Origin: Stenopsyche tienmushanensis | Lineage: Eukaryota > Arthropoda > Insecta > Trichoptera > Stenopsychidae | NCBI GenBank assembly: GCA_008973525.1 | Contig: WACJ01000525.1 | Coordinates: 1,860,001 to 1,924,000, forward strand | Direction: 5' to 3' | DNA length: 64,000 bases | Made by a program: the position numbers and the translations under genes | Shown: positions 47,901 to 57,205 of the stretch, in pieces | Position numbering within the stretch: the first letter of the stretch is position 1 | How the letters are laid out: each line of letters starts with the position of its first letter | The notes under the pieces: generated by a model | The model's database searches: none | Told to the model about the DNA's origin: nothing | What the model saw: only the letters and a program-made list of their open reading frames with translations

Positions 47901-50900
47901 TTTAATTTGAACCAGAAAAGGTTGCCGTTTAAAGTTCTTGACAAATTAATACAAACAAGTATTCATATGATCATAAGCTGATGCAAAATATTAGTATAGT
48001 GGGTCAGTTTATAAATTCTTATTATAAATGTTGACATTCAAAATTCAAATTGTCGAATAACAGTTTTTCATACCAATAAATTTGGTAGATTGGAAGCATT
48101 TCCATTTATTTCCAATTGATCGTCTTGATCCAGGTTTACACTGATTTCCTGGATCTGAAAAGGTAAATACTGAGATGATTAATTAAAGTCAGGCAGTCAA
48201 AAGTCAAGTATATTTTAAAAACGATGATATTTACTTGACTCATATGTACGTACGCAATTAAATGAATTGTATTCAAATAATTTTATCCTAACGTTAATAC
48301 ATGTGGAAAATAATGAGAACCACTACATGAACTTTAATCCTATTATGATCTTAAGAAGTGCATATGTAAAAGTAGATAAAATATTTTTTGTCTTTGCGAT
48401 AAATCAATTTGACTAAAAAATAAAAAAAACAGTATCTTTGATACATAATTTAATACATGTTGATGTTAATGTATAAAATAATATATGTATAAAATTATAT
48501 ATGTATAAAATTATATATCTAAAAATCAAGCAATATAAAAACCGATAAGGATGTATTTCTAATATGATATACCAAATCCATAATCTAGATGCAATGATTT
48601 ATTAGAAGTTTGACTTACTAATTTAATCTACATACTAATAATAAGGGCGGCAGCGACTGAAATTTTCCATTTCTACAAAGCTAATTTATATATTAAAGAC
48701 AGTGTTTATGCAATGTAAATCAGGAAAGATACAGTCTAGCAAGCATTCAATATTGCGGACATTAATAACAAATTTAAAATATGATTAACTGTTACATCTG
48801 CATTCAATTTAAATCTACAAAACTGCTTTTTTATCTACAAGTAGTTTACATGAATTATTGTTAAATAAATCTCATATATTTTCGATACAAGGTGACAAAA
48901 ATATTCATTTAGAGGCCTCAAAAATTGTTATAATTATCAGCAACAATATCATCACGGACTGCCGTTTTGTTTACTTGTAATATCAAAACAACAAAATGAG
49001 AAAGAATCAGCTTTGTAGGAATTATTACACAAATAATGTCGCTACCTTCTGTACTATAAGATAAATTAACCAATTAAATATGTAAGAATTAATTATGTAA
49101 AAAAATCAAATCAATGTTTTATTAAATTTCTAAGCAATGTCTCAATTTCAATGAGCAATATCTGACAATAGAGCAATTTTTTGAATTGTGTAGAAGGCAA
49201 CATCTCACATCACTGTTATTGGTGTTTAAAATTGCATATTAAATGAAAAAAAACAAAAAATTATAATAAAATATAATAGCTTAATACAGTAAAAAATAAA
49301 GTTAAATATAAGTGTAATTCCGAATGGAATTAAAGAAACTGTGTTAATAATAACTATACAAAATATTCAATAATTAAACTTAACTACACAATAAAGCAAA
49401 TAACATAAAAATTATTGAATAACAGAACGACGACAACATTGAAAAAATAAAGGGAATTACATTTGGTGAAGCGGAATAATTAATTTTGTTACACACTTAA
49501 TAGAGCTGAGAATGAGTTATCGCAGAAAGAAATATAATAAAATTATATCGAGAATATCAAGAAATATCTTTTACATAAGATTAAAATATAAAAACAAAAT
49601 AAATTGAATGATATACCTTCTTGAAGCAAATTAAATTTGTATTTTAAACATAACTCCTATCAACATTCATATCACAGAAACTATTTATTTTTATTAATAC
49701 TAAACAATTATTACTTAAAAAAAATATTTTAAAGGAAGCATTATTTTCATACATAATATAAATAAAAGTTTATTTAAAAAATCCTCAGCAAGGATATATT
49801 GTCATGGTTGAACAATCTGTTAATATTTAAGCCATTTTCCTTAATTTACTGTGCTTTTTACAATACATTTACTTGTGCAAAAATATAAACTAAGCTACAA
49901 AATAATAAAAAAAACTTAAAACTAAAATACATAGTAAAGCATATTCTCTAAACTACTACACTACAGAAAGACACTTATATAAATGAAAAGTTGCTCGATA
50001 ACGTCGCCATCAGTAAAAAAAACATATTTATTTAATACTCATAGTATATAAAACCTCAACCGTGGTCCATCATGTGTATGTGCAACGTTTCACTTCACTT
50101 TTTACAACATTGCGGTAAGAGTGCAAACTATTAAAGCTAAGCAGAGAAAGTGCGTCATCACTCAAATAATCAAGTTCTTGTGATGATGGCGATCAACGCC
50201 ATCTGGCAGTTCTACCTTGTTTAAAGCCTCCAAAACTTTATCGGGCATGTGATCTTGTATCATCCCCGGTGAAATTAGCACCTCGTCAAAATCAGTATTT
50301 TCAGCCCATACAGCTTGATATACGGGCTCGCGTTTTTTCACCATTTTACTACAAAAAATACATTTATTAAGAAACACAAATAAACACCGGGTTAAATCGG
50401 TTCAATTTGAATTAATAATTAGGAATGAGTATAGGGTGTTATATAAAAACAACTATATAGCATTTATCTAAATGATGGGGTGCATGCTTAATGCGAGACA
50501 CAAGACTAACCTCCAGTGAGATTCGTATTGCCTTCTGAAAGCGAAAAATAAAGCAAAGCATGAGCAAATGATTTTATTGAATGAAATGAATGCTAGAATG
50601 AATACATATTGTGATGAAATATCTAAATATGAATCGTGCAACTTAAATAGTATCAGATCTTCAGTGATATTTTTAAAGTGAATTATCTTGATATGGTAGT
50701 CGTTTTATTTGTGCTCTTAAATATGCTAAATAAAATGTTTAACACGTTTTTCGATACTAACTGAGAATGACCCGGGTGATGTCTAACAAGATGAAGAATA
50801 CGTCCTGGCGGTAAGAGTGGTCGGTGAAGAGTAAGAGTTCCGCCACTTTCAGGATGAACGACACCTGAACGAGCTACATCTTTGGCCTGTGAGACATATT

Positions 50901-53105
50901 TAAAATTATGAGTTCTAGATATGCAGCATATATATTTTATTATTTTATATACATATGATCGATCATGCCTGTTGATATTTAGCAAGTCCTGTAGCACCAC
51001 TTGCTGAAAGGGCTACAGCTGATCTTGGTTGTCGATTACAGCAGCATACCGCACTACAAACAATTGTCTTCCACTAAAAATAATGAAAATAATAAATTAA
51101 ATGATTTCAGATATAAGTTTATATAAATATTTTGCAGTATGTATTTTAAAAAATACCTTTGGATCTACACTTCTTTGTATAGCATTTATTAAATCAGCTC
51201 TCAATGCTTCCAATTGATGTAGACCTATTCTTGGAACAACGTCTTTTCCTAACACCACTGAAGTTGTAAATTCTTTACTGTATTGTACTGCCGGCATGCT
51301 ATAAAAGTAAAAATCAATAAAGAAACTCAACTAAATTCAATTACAACGTTCAAAATAATTTGAAAGTACCTTAAAAGACCTCCGGGTGGACTATAACTAT
51401 AACATAATAAATCGGGATATCGAGGTCGCAACAATATGGCAAGAATTGCTGCTGTTCCAGCACCAAGAGAATGCCCAACTAGTACTAATCTATATTCATC
51501 AGTAGAACGATCACGATTACTTTTAAATGCATTTTCTAGTAGTTGTTCCCTTTGCAATTTATTGTAAATATATTCAGCCGCATGAACCATCCCTAAAATA
51601 TTAAATTTTGTATTATTTTTGCTATATACATAATCTTAATTATTAATTAAAATACATACACATAAACGTATAAATATACTACCTTTGTGTCCAAACCAGT
51701 CTTCAATAGGTGGCGTTAAAGGTAACGGCTCACCTTCAGCATTTAAATCCGTCATGACGTCCTAAAATTATATTTATTGAGTGATAAACATTTTAATATA
51801 CACGTATATTCGGTGATATTCTAAAATGTGTTTACTTTCATGCTTAAAGTTCCTCTGATGCTTAATACAACCGTTCTTTTCTCATGATCGACGGCGATGA
51901 AGAATGGCGTTTCAGCTACGTCAACATGGTACGTTGCATAGGTGATATCGACCTGATAAAATCATTAATTATTTACAAATATAATTTGAATTTATTATGT
52001 GGTTGAAATCAACAATAAAAACTTACATCACCAACTTTCAGTAAGTGTCTAAGGGCTGTGTAATTGCATTGGCAGCAATTATCATGAACGACCGTTGCTC
52101 CTCCTACGGTACCGCCGCAACAGCATCTATAAAATAACATCGTCATAAGTGAAAATTTTGTATTATAATATTGAATTAATATTAATTATATCGTATTTTA
52201 CCTGAGTGAAGCGCAGAAACCGCATGCACTCGACGCTGTACTCGTCATCAAGAACATTGGCCAGCCATACGCTCCTAACGCATAATGCATATAATGAACA
52301 ACAGTCTGTAAAATTAAATATTTATTAAATTTAAAACTGCCATCAAAACAAATAAAACTATCGTATATATATATAAATATTTAATCAACCTGAAACATTT
52401 CCAATTCTGCTGGATCATTCAATGCTAAAAATTGAGTTTTAGATGTTACCGGAACACCAGATAGAAATTCATACACATCATTTTTTCTCTGTAAAAATCA
52501 AACATTATTAAAACGGTGTATTTATTGTATAAACATATAAATTAAATTATTAGCAGACTGACTTGTTTAACTATGGCTTGTTGTTCAATCTTTTGAAATT
52601 GCCTCAAAAGCACTAGCCCAGCGACGACATCCGATGGCACTACATCTAATTCTCTGAAGAAATCGCTTAATAAACGAGCAATGTCTGTAAAACTGCTCCT
52701 ATAAATGTATTTTTTTAAAAAAAGGTTAATATCATGTAATTTTATTAATGAAACTCATGTTTGTGAAAGCATTATTTTTACCTATTTCTATCGGATGGTC
52801 GCATACAACAAAATAATATTCTGCATCGATGGTCCCAACTATCTTGATAAGCTCTAAGTACTTTTCTGCAAAGACATAATATATTGAATTGAATGTATAA
52901 TTTTTAAATAATTCAATTGTATAGTCGAATTAATTATACCTTTGTCTCCAATTTCGATTCCTACTTCCCGAGCGACGTTGATTGAGTCTTGATTCTGCGC
53001 GTTGATATCGTTTGAGTTTGACCCAGGAACGTCCAGCGGCATCCCAAGTACACCAACATGTTCCAACAACGCTTCCAACGACACAAAATCCGCTTACCAC
53101 CAAAC
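43176..53105 (-). CDS. inaE: sn-1-specific diacylglycerol lipase (DAGL-alpha/InaE type), 5' incomplete
   Basis: Integral membrane lipase that hydrolyses the sn-1 ester of diacylglycerol to give 2-monoacylglycerol and a free fatty acid; in flies InaE acts in photoreceptor phosphoinositide signalling. Joining 53105-52940, 52865-52782, 52698-52563, 52488-52390, 52305-52202, 52126-52027, 51952-51836, 51761-51683, 51592-51370, 51298-51157, 51073-50969, 50886-50762, 50534-50511, 50348-50216 and 44906-43176 gives 1121 residues in one unbroken frame. Order: end of a transmembrane helix (residues 1-19), a basic RSGSRNRNWRQR loop, a Cys-rich insert (about 190-220), then the alpha/beta-hydrolase core with Ser336 (GHSLGAG), Asp388 (GKDVVPRIG) and probably His483 (GRILHLVRHHP), and from about 546 a Ser/Thr-rich tail. 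The 52-residue Ser-Asp spacing equals that recalled for mammalian DAGL-alpha. The N-terminal membrane exons were not found and may lie beyond 64000. All junctions are GT-AG except one. Confidence 0.95.
46822..46934 (-). CDS. inaE: Probable cassette exon of DAGL with two donors
   Basis: After a pyrimidine-rich acceptor (tctctctattgttag), a frame in phase 0 reads VLKHKDIPTRCAEVCNGIEN then N, ending at the donor aacaac|gtaagc. This 63-nt form (46872-46934) fits exactly between exon m and the terminal exon and adds 21 residues. A second donor 50 nt later (atacaag|gtacaa) extends it to 113 nt. Joined to the terminal exon, that longer form gives a stop two codons after the junction, so it would make a tail-less protein. 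Confidence 0.55.
46994..47131 (-). other. Candidate alternative exon upstream of the cassette
   Basis: A 138-nt segment of higher GC content in the AT-rich intron ends in a perfect donor (ctgcag|gtgagt) only 59 nt before the cassette acceptor, a normal insect intron length. One frame is open through it (starting FSTSIPLGLKVPVVNISF), but that frame does not join the cassette in the lipase phase. A short ATG-initiated frame at its end (MIFVPLQ) does. It could be an alternative first exon or non-coding. Confidence 0.35.
48121..48190 (+). repeat. Dispersed repeat copy (gatttcctggatctg family)
   Basis: cgtcttgatccaggtttaca, then ctgatttcctggatctgaaa and aatactgagatgattaatta. It matches the minus-strand copy at 24724 at the left (cgtcttga) and the copy at 28150 through the core. 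It lies within the large lipase intron, in the opposite orientation to the gene. Confidence 0.6.
50162..50215 (-). CDS. inaE: Possible read-through C terminus of DAGL (retained intron)
   Basis: If the donor after ALNK is not used, the frame continues for 17 codons (VELPDGVDRHHHKNLII) to a TGA at 50164-50162. This would give a short isoform that lacks the 576-residue tail. Drosophila inaE is known to make short and long forms, which makes this plausible, but a random extension of this length is also possible. Confidence 0.35.
   Translation of the reverse strand, partial: VELPDGVDRHHHKNLII
50216..50348 (-). CDS. inaE: DAGL exon m: end of catalytic domain
   Basis: 133 nt after a ttttttgtag acceptor. 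It reads KMVKKREPVYQAVWAENTDF then DEVLISPGMIQDHMPDKVLE and ALNK. The FDEVLISPxMxxDHMPxxVLEAL block ends the hydrolase domain in the family. It splices in phase 0 at gtagaa to the terminal exon, or reads on into the intron. Confidence 0.95.
50511..50534 (-). CDS. inaE: DAGL 24-nt microexon
   Basis: Only 24 nt between a gctttcag acceptor and a gttagt donor. Its inclusion gives Gln (shared codon), RQYESHW and Ser (shared codon), and it keeps the flanking exons in phase. Because 24 is a multiple of three, skipping it would also keep the frame. Confidence 0.8.
50762..50886 (-). CDS. inaE: DAGL exon l: catalytic histidine
   Basis: 125 nt after a tctcacag acceptor. It reads AKDVARSGVVHPESGGTLTL then HRPLLPPGRILHLVRHHPG and HS. 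The His of the triad is most likely the first in ILHLVRHHP. I place the donor at tctca|gttagt, which leaves two bases (ca) that the microexon completes to Gln. Confidence 0.92.
50969..51073 (-). CDS. inaE: DAGL exon k: regulatory-loop region, GC donor
   Basis: 105 nt, phase 0. It encodes WKTIVCSAVCCCNRQPRSAV then ALSASGATGLAKYQQ. This is the stretch between Asp and His that forms the regulatory loop in mammalian DAGLs; here it is short. The exon ends aacag|gcatga, a GC donor. A GT alternative in phase (gcg|gtatgc, near 51049) would drop most of the exon. Confidence 0.85.
51157..51298 (-). CDS. inaE: DAGL exon j: catalytic aspartate
   Basis: 142 nt. It reads MPAVQYSKEFTTSVVLGKDV then VPRIGLHQLEALRADLINAI and QRSVDPK. 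Asp in GKDVVPRIG is the second member of the catalytic triad, 52 residues after the Ser. Confidence 0.97.
51370..51592 (-). CDS. inaE: DAGL exon i: catalytic serine
   Basis: 223 nt. It starts GMVHAAEYIYNKLQREQLLE, runs through a variable SNRDRSTDE stretch to RLVLVGHSLGAGTAAILAIL, then RPRYPDLLCYSYSPPGG. The nucleophilic Ser is in GHSLGAG, followed by the family signature CYxYSPPGG. It ends within a Ser codon completed by the next exon. Confidence 0.98.
51683..51761 (-). CDS. inaE: DAGL exon h
   Basis: 79 nt. It reads DVMTDLNAEGEPLPL then TPPIEDWFGHK, joining GTLSMK to DVMTDL as in other DAGLs. The downstream donor gtagta splits a Gly codon. Confidence 0.95.
51836..51952 (-). CDS. inaE: DAGL exon g
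   Basis: 117 nt, 39 codons, phase 0. It reads VDITYATYHVDVAETPFFIA, then VDHEKRTVVLSIRGTLSMK. The SIRGTLS segment is the oxyanion-side strand and loop conserved in class 3 lipases. Confidence 0.95.
52027..52126 (-). CDS. inaE: DAGL exon f: cysteine-rich insert
   Basis: 100 nt. It encodes CCCGGTVGGATVVHDNCCQC then NYTALRHLLKVGD. Together with exon e the insert has eight cysteines within about 33 residues (CGFC, CCC, NCCQC). In the family this region sits between early strands of the hydrolase core. Confidence 0.93.
52202..52305 (-). CDS. inaE: DAGL exon e
   Basis: 104 nt. It reads TVVHYMHYALGAYGWPMFLM then TSTASSACGFCASL. The HYMxYAxGAYGWPM motif is shared by DAGLs and begins the catalytic domain. 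Its last part opens the cysteine-rich insert. Confidence 0.95.
52390..52488 (-). CDS. inaE: DAGL exon d
   Basis: 99 nt, phase 0 at both ends. It reads RKNDVYEFLSGVPVTSKTQF then LALNDPAELEMFQ, leading into the start of the lipase fold. Acceptor ttttacag, donor gttgat. Confidence 0.92.
52563..52698 (-). CDS. inaE: DAGL exon c
   Basis: 136 nt. It encodes SSFTDIARLLSDFFRELDVV, PSDVVAGLVLLRQFQ and KIEQQAIVKQ. The FTDIARLLSxFFRxLDVVPSDVxAGLVLLRxxQ region is highly conserved in the family. The donor is gtcagt. Confidence 0.95.
52782..52865 (-). CDS. inaE: DAGL exon b
   Basis: 84 nt between a tctttgcag acceptor and a gtaaaa donor. It encodes KVLRAYQDSWDHRCRILFCC then MRPSDRN. The WDxRCRxLFCC block is a hallmark of the segment between membrane helices and catalytic domain in DAGLs. 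Confidence 0.95.
52940..53105 (-). CDS. inaE: DAGL exon a (first found): end of TM helix and basic loop
   Basis: Preceded by an attttcag acceptor and ended by a gtataa donor. The first two bases complete a codon from a missing upstream exon. It reads LVVSGFCVVGSVVGTCWC, the end of the last membrane helix, then TWDAAGRSWVKLKRYQRAES and a basic RSGSRNRNWRQR stretch, strongly like Drosophila InaE at the membrane-cytosol border. Confidence 0.93.
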
Positions 53106-54794
53106 CTGAAAATATTAATTGTTAAAATTGAATTTTAAAAATAATCATAACTGCATTATCAGTTGATGTGATTAATGCATCAATTACAATAATATCTGTT
53201 AAAATGTATTAATTCAGCAGATATTCGTGACCGATTCTAATTCAAGCACGATACAAAAATAGAATAAGCTTTATACAAGTGATGTATAATTGAAACATCG
53301 ATTCTATAATTAATTGTATACACAGCGATATAATCAGTGATCTAAATGCTCGGAGAATACCGAGCACTTTTAATTTGCACATCAAGATCAAACTATATTG
53401 ATACAGCAGAGCTGAAGAGAAAAACTAACAATTAATTATGGAAGGGCTCGCTATGTTTATAAAAGGAACGTGCGACCTTTGGTATTTTAATCTACATATT
53501 CATATAGTATTCTTGGAATAATCTATTCTAATACTGAAATCGATTCGATGATATTTCTTTAATTCTTGGAGCCTTGTTATAACCGAAAATGATATTAACA
53601 TAAATGCTTCAGCAAATCAAATACGCTTCTTATGTCATACATTAGGTTGTTTTGGTAAAACATGTGTTTTTCTGGGTGTTTGCCAAATGGTTATCACGTT
53701 TTTTGTTTATTCAAAAGAGAATTGGCAAAAATGTATAAGCCAATTATGTATTAAAGACAACACAAATTGAAGATAATCATTATGGCGTATTAATAGAATG
53801 TTTTTCCACATTTTCTCGTTTGAAGTTAATTTTTCAGTTATTTTCTGGATTAATGGTTATTTCGAAATTAAATTAATCGGCATCATCAGCTAGATGGAAT
53901 CCATTGCGGAATAAAGACCTCTACGATACGCTTCCATGCTTCCATTCTTTAATCTCTATCCAGTGCTAATTTCATAACAATACGTTTCATATCGTCGGTT
54001 TGCCTCGCTAATTGATCTGCCCATGGCCATATCGAATGTTCTATTTTATACAACAAACAAAGAATTCTATTATCTCAATTTAACTATTGAACATTTTGAA
54101 AATAAGCTATGAACTATTTATTATATTTTATGAAAAAAAATCTTAATGTGCCAAAATACACTACGCTTTATATGGATTATATGGGCGTACCACATGAACG
54201 TTCGGAATTCTAAGGTGAGAATTTAAACGCCATTACTTTTACAAAACAGTAGCTATTTGAACAAAATTATCTTAATTAACTTTAATAGTCGTTTGTTAAA
54301 CAGGAAACTAAATTATTTATTGTTTGGCGAAATTATTTATTGGCAAAAAAGACGAATGTGGTAAGATCTTGGTTTATATTGAATTCGTCGCTAAATTTTT
54401 AGTTTCTTTTATATTTCACATCAATATGATGATGAAGCTGTTATGGCTTTCCCTAATTTTATGTAGTAATTTATTGGCATTCAACCACTGGACTCAACAA
54501 CTAGATATTTTCCTGTTGTATAAAATCCATTTTCATTCCAATAATGATGCGATTTAAATATGTAATTTTATCATTACGAATTATCAACGAAAAACACAAT
54601 GTAGGAGTATAAAAAGTGGGTGGCAAAGAAGTCGCTCGCTACGGGCGCAACTGGGCTTGGGGCGCAAAACACAGAATACCGACCCGGTCAAGAGTTGCAC
54701 ATAGTTTTTGTTTTACTTGACCATTCTACTTTATATGAATCAACACTGATCGACTTTGTCCGTACTAAATTGATTATATATACTAAATTGTCTA
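53106..54794. other. No supported gene (upstream of the first DAGL exon found)
   Basis: This is presumably intron, because the first exon found begins mid-protein. It is AT-rich, with no N-terminal membrane exon recognised on the minus strand. A 7-bp perfect hairpin (tgctcgg, loop agaata, ccgagca) lies at 53347-53366. Confidence 0.5.
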
Positions 54795-55110
54795 ACCCCT
54801 CTTTTCTTCATTATCAAAGATAACGATATTTCGACCGATTGTAAAATTTAAACAACCCACCCGATCAGTCTTCTTCGAACAACTTCGTTTTGTAATGGGA
54901 GTTCGTAATCGTTCTGTAGACATATTTAAACATGGCGTCCGATTGCGAGGCGCTCATTCTTCATATCAGTGGTCCGAAAAGCGGACCGATTGGACACATA
55001 GATCTTGCGGCCACTCCGTCCTCTTTTAGATCTTTTTGCGGCATTTTTTATGATATGTACGATCACGAAAGCTCCCTCAGAGGCAAACGCATCTTCCGCA
55101 CAAAAAAAGA
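54795..55110 (+). repeat. Inverted dispersed repeat, copy 2 (partner at 4295)
   Basis: Matches the minus strand of 4295-4600. In this copy the shared frame lies in a 74-codon open frame from an ATG at 54932, reading GPKSGPIGHIDLAATPSSF then RSFCGIFYDMYDHE. The encoded stretch is not a domain that I know. Sequence just upstream (54620-54700) is also GC-richer but not shared with copy 1. Confidence 0.65.
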
Positions 55111-56599
55111 TTTAAGTGTATCTGACAATGGATATAGCTTTTTAAGGAGATCTTAGCATTTTTCAAGAAATCTACAGATATGCATACAATTGGACATATT
55201 ATTTTACAAGCCACAAATTCGCACATGTATTTATGCGAGTAGAGAAAGTAGGCTATGTTACACTCGCGAAAATGACAAATTGAATCCATTACATTTATTA
55301 GAAGCGAAAAAGCTAATAAGCTTAACACAACAGCACTGCTTCTTTCTGGTATTGATTTTATTTTGCTTCAGCCGATAAACATGCAAATGTGATATTTGAT
55401 CCGGGAAAGCCTTCGATTTCCATAGCCGAGACGAGAAAATTTGCCTAAAATAAAACACGCTCGTATCTGTCTAATTCGTCAGTCCTTCTCAAGTTTTATG
55501 TCGAAAGGATTAGCATAAAGTATTTACATCTGAGGGTTAGATCTCGAGTCGAACACTCGAAGGCGAAGTACGCGCATTTATTTGAATGTCGACTTGTCAC
55601 GAGATGAATGGATATGATAACCGAGTCCCGATAAATGTCACGGATTTGGATAGCGTGAGACAAATCCGTCAATCAGGTCATTGGCGACCTTTTCGGGGAT
55701 TCACTTTGAATGCCGTTTTGTCTATTTAATAACACAAAAGGTCCCATCGCCGTTGACATTTCACTAACCGAAGCGAAGACCGCCCCAAAACCACCCGAGA
55801 AATTATTTTTTCTCAGATCTGGACGACAGCCTATTTTAAGAGCACCCCCAGAAGCCTTGCGTAATTCTATAATGCGACGATATCGGTTTTTAAATTAAGA
55901 GGGTCATATTAAATATAATGATCGGGGGGATGTGCGAACGATGGGATGATGTAATCCCATCAATTTTGTCAGTCGTTAGTCAGACTTCCAGCTGCGATAC
56001 AACATTAAATCTCTATTGTATAAAGCATCATTATTAACAAATTGGGTTCGAAGTCTTCGGCGAACGTCACAAAGTCCAGATTGGAGCAACCCCTAAATAA
56101 ATTAATTTTGAAAAATCTGCTAGAAATATTTTTGCAAACATTTTCTGGAATTAATAAAGAAAACGACAGAAAACTACCATATCACGAGAGAGTTGGTCAT
56201 ATAGTCACTTATTTTCAAAATCATATAATCCAGGCTTATTTCATTTAGATTATTTTCTATTTCGATATTTAAATTAAGTCCTACGACAGAGACGTGTTTT
56301 AATTATGAATATTTGAAGAAAAATAGTTTTGCAAGCAATCAAAAGAAGTTCCGTGGGGATTAAATCAATAAAAGGAATGAGGGAGAAGTGTAAAAATATT
56401 TATATTTTAAGGACATCCCTCTCTCTTTCTTACTTATTTTTTTACTGTTTATACAAAAGGATCCGTTGACTATTTCTTCTCTGTGAATTAATAAAATATT
56501 GTAATTAACATCATACTAAGAAATTCAAACAGGACACGAATCATCCTTGCAGTATAAAAAAGATGAGCTATGCCATAAATGATCAATTTGAGCATTATA
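55111..56599. other. No supported gene
   Basis: AT-rich with a CpG-richer patch at about 55540-55930. Open frames at 55190-55378, 55710-55898 and 56042-56248 (plus) and 55077-55458 (minus) overlap one another and lack recognisable content. Confidence 0.5.
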
Positions 56600-56760
56600 T
56601 TTTTTAGATCGTAAATTAATGTTTGTACATTTGGGTCTGTTTTTATGCGATTTTGAAGTTATGCGGTTTTCAAAAGTAATGGAACTTGTCCATAATTTTT
56701 CTATAGAGCACAAAGCTTTTTTTATGCGAATGCGCATAAAAAAAGTATAAAAGCCATCCA
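56600..56760 (+). repeat. Tigger-like terminal-type repeat, copy 2
   Basis: tttttatgcgattttgaagt, tatgcggttttcaaaagtaa, tggaacttgtcc, ttttctatagag, then tttttttatgcgaatgcgca. It has the same word order as the copies at 34661 (minus) and 57040. Confidence 0.55.
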
Positions 56761-57039
56761 CATTTAGAGCATCCAAATGTAAAAATAGTTTTTCTTCCAT
56801 CCAACACATGTTTAATTCAGCCACCAGATTAGGGCGATATTGCTGACTTCGACATTATCAACTGAAATCATTACTTTGGCAAATCAACTTGGTGGAGAAG
56901 GGTTCGATACTTTTTTCAATATTATGTCGATGAATTTCTTGAGGATACTCCCTTGAATGATATTATTGGTTTGATGATATATGCCAGCAAAGGAGCATAA
57001 GAGTTGCATGTCTTCATATCACGAACTCTGTAAAAAAAT

Positions 57040-57205
57040 GATTGGTGACAAAGTTTTTTTTATGCGATTTTTGCTACATTTCATCACATTGATTTGATGT
57101 TATGCGGTTTTTTAAAATAACGGAACCTATCCCTAAGTTTTCTATGTAATTTAAGTTTTTTTTATGCGGATTTTTTATATGCGACTCCCCGTGGAACGTA
57201 TCTAA
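57040..57205 (+). repeat. Tigger-like terminal-type repeat, copy 3
   Basis: ttttttttatgcgatttttg, ttatgcggttttttaaaata, cggaacctatcc, ttttctatgtaa, ttttttttatgcggattttt, then gcgactccccgtggaacgta and tct. The gtggaacgtatc end recalls the outer part of pogo/Tigger inverted repeats. It lies about 280 bases from copy 2 in the same orientation, so the two could be parts of one element. Confidence 0.6.

Larger units (their letters stand above)
44907..50215 (-). other. Large DAGL intron before the terminal exon
   Basis: About 5.3 kb between exon m and the terminal exon. It is strongly AT-rich except for the island at about 46810-47130 that contains the cassette and candidate exons. One copy of the gatttcctggatctg repeat lies inside at 48121-48190. 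No other exon was recognised. Confidence 0.8.
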
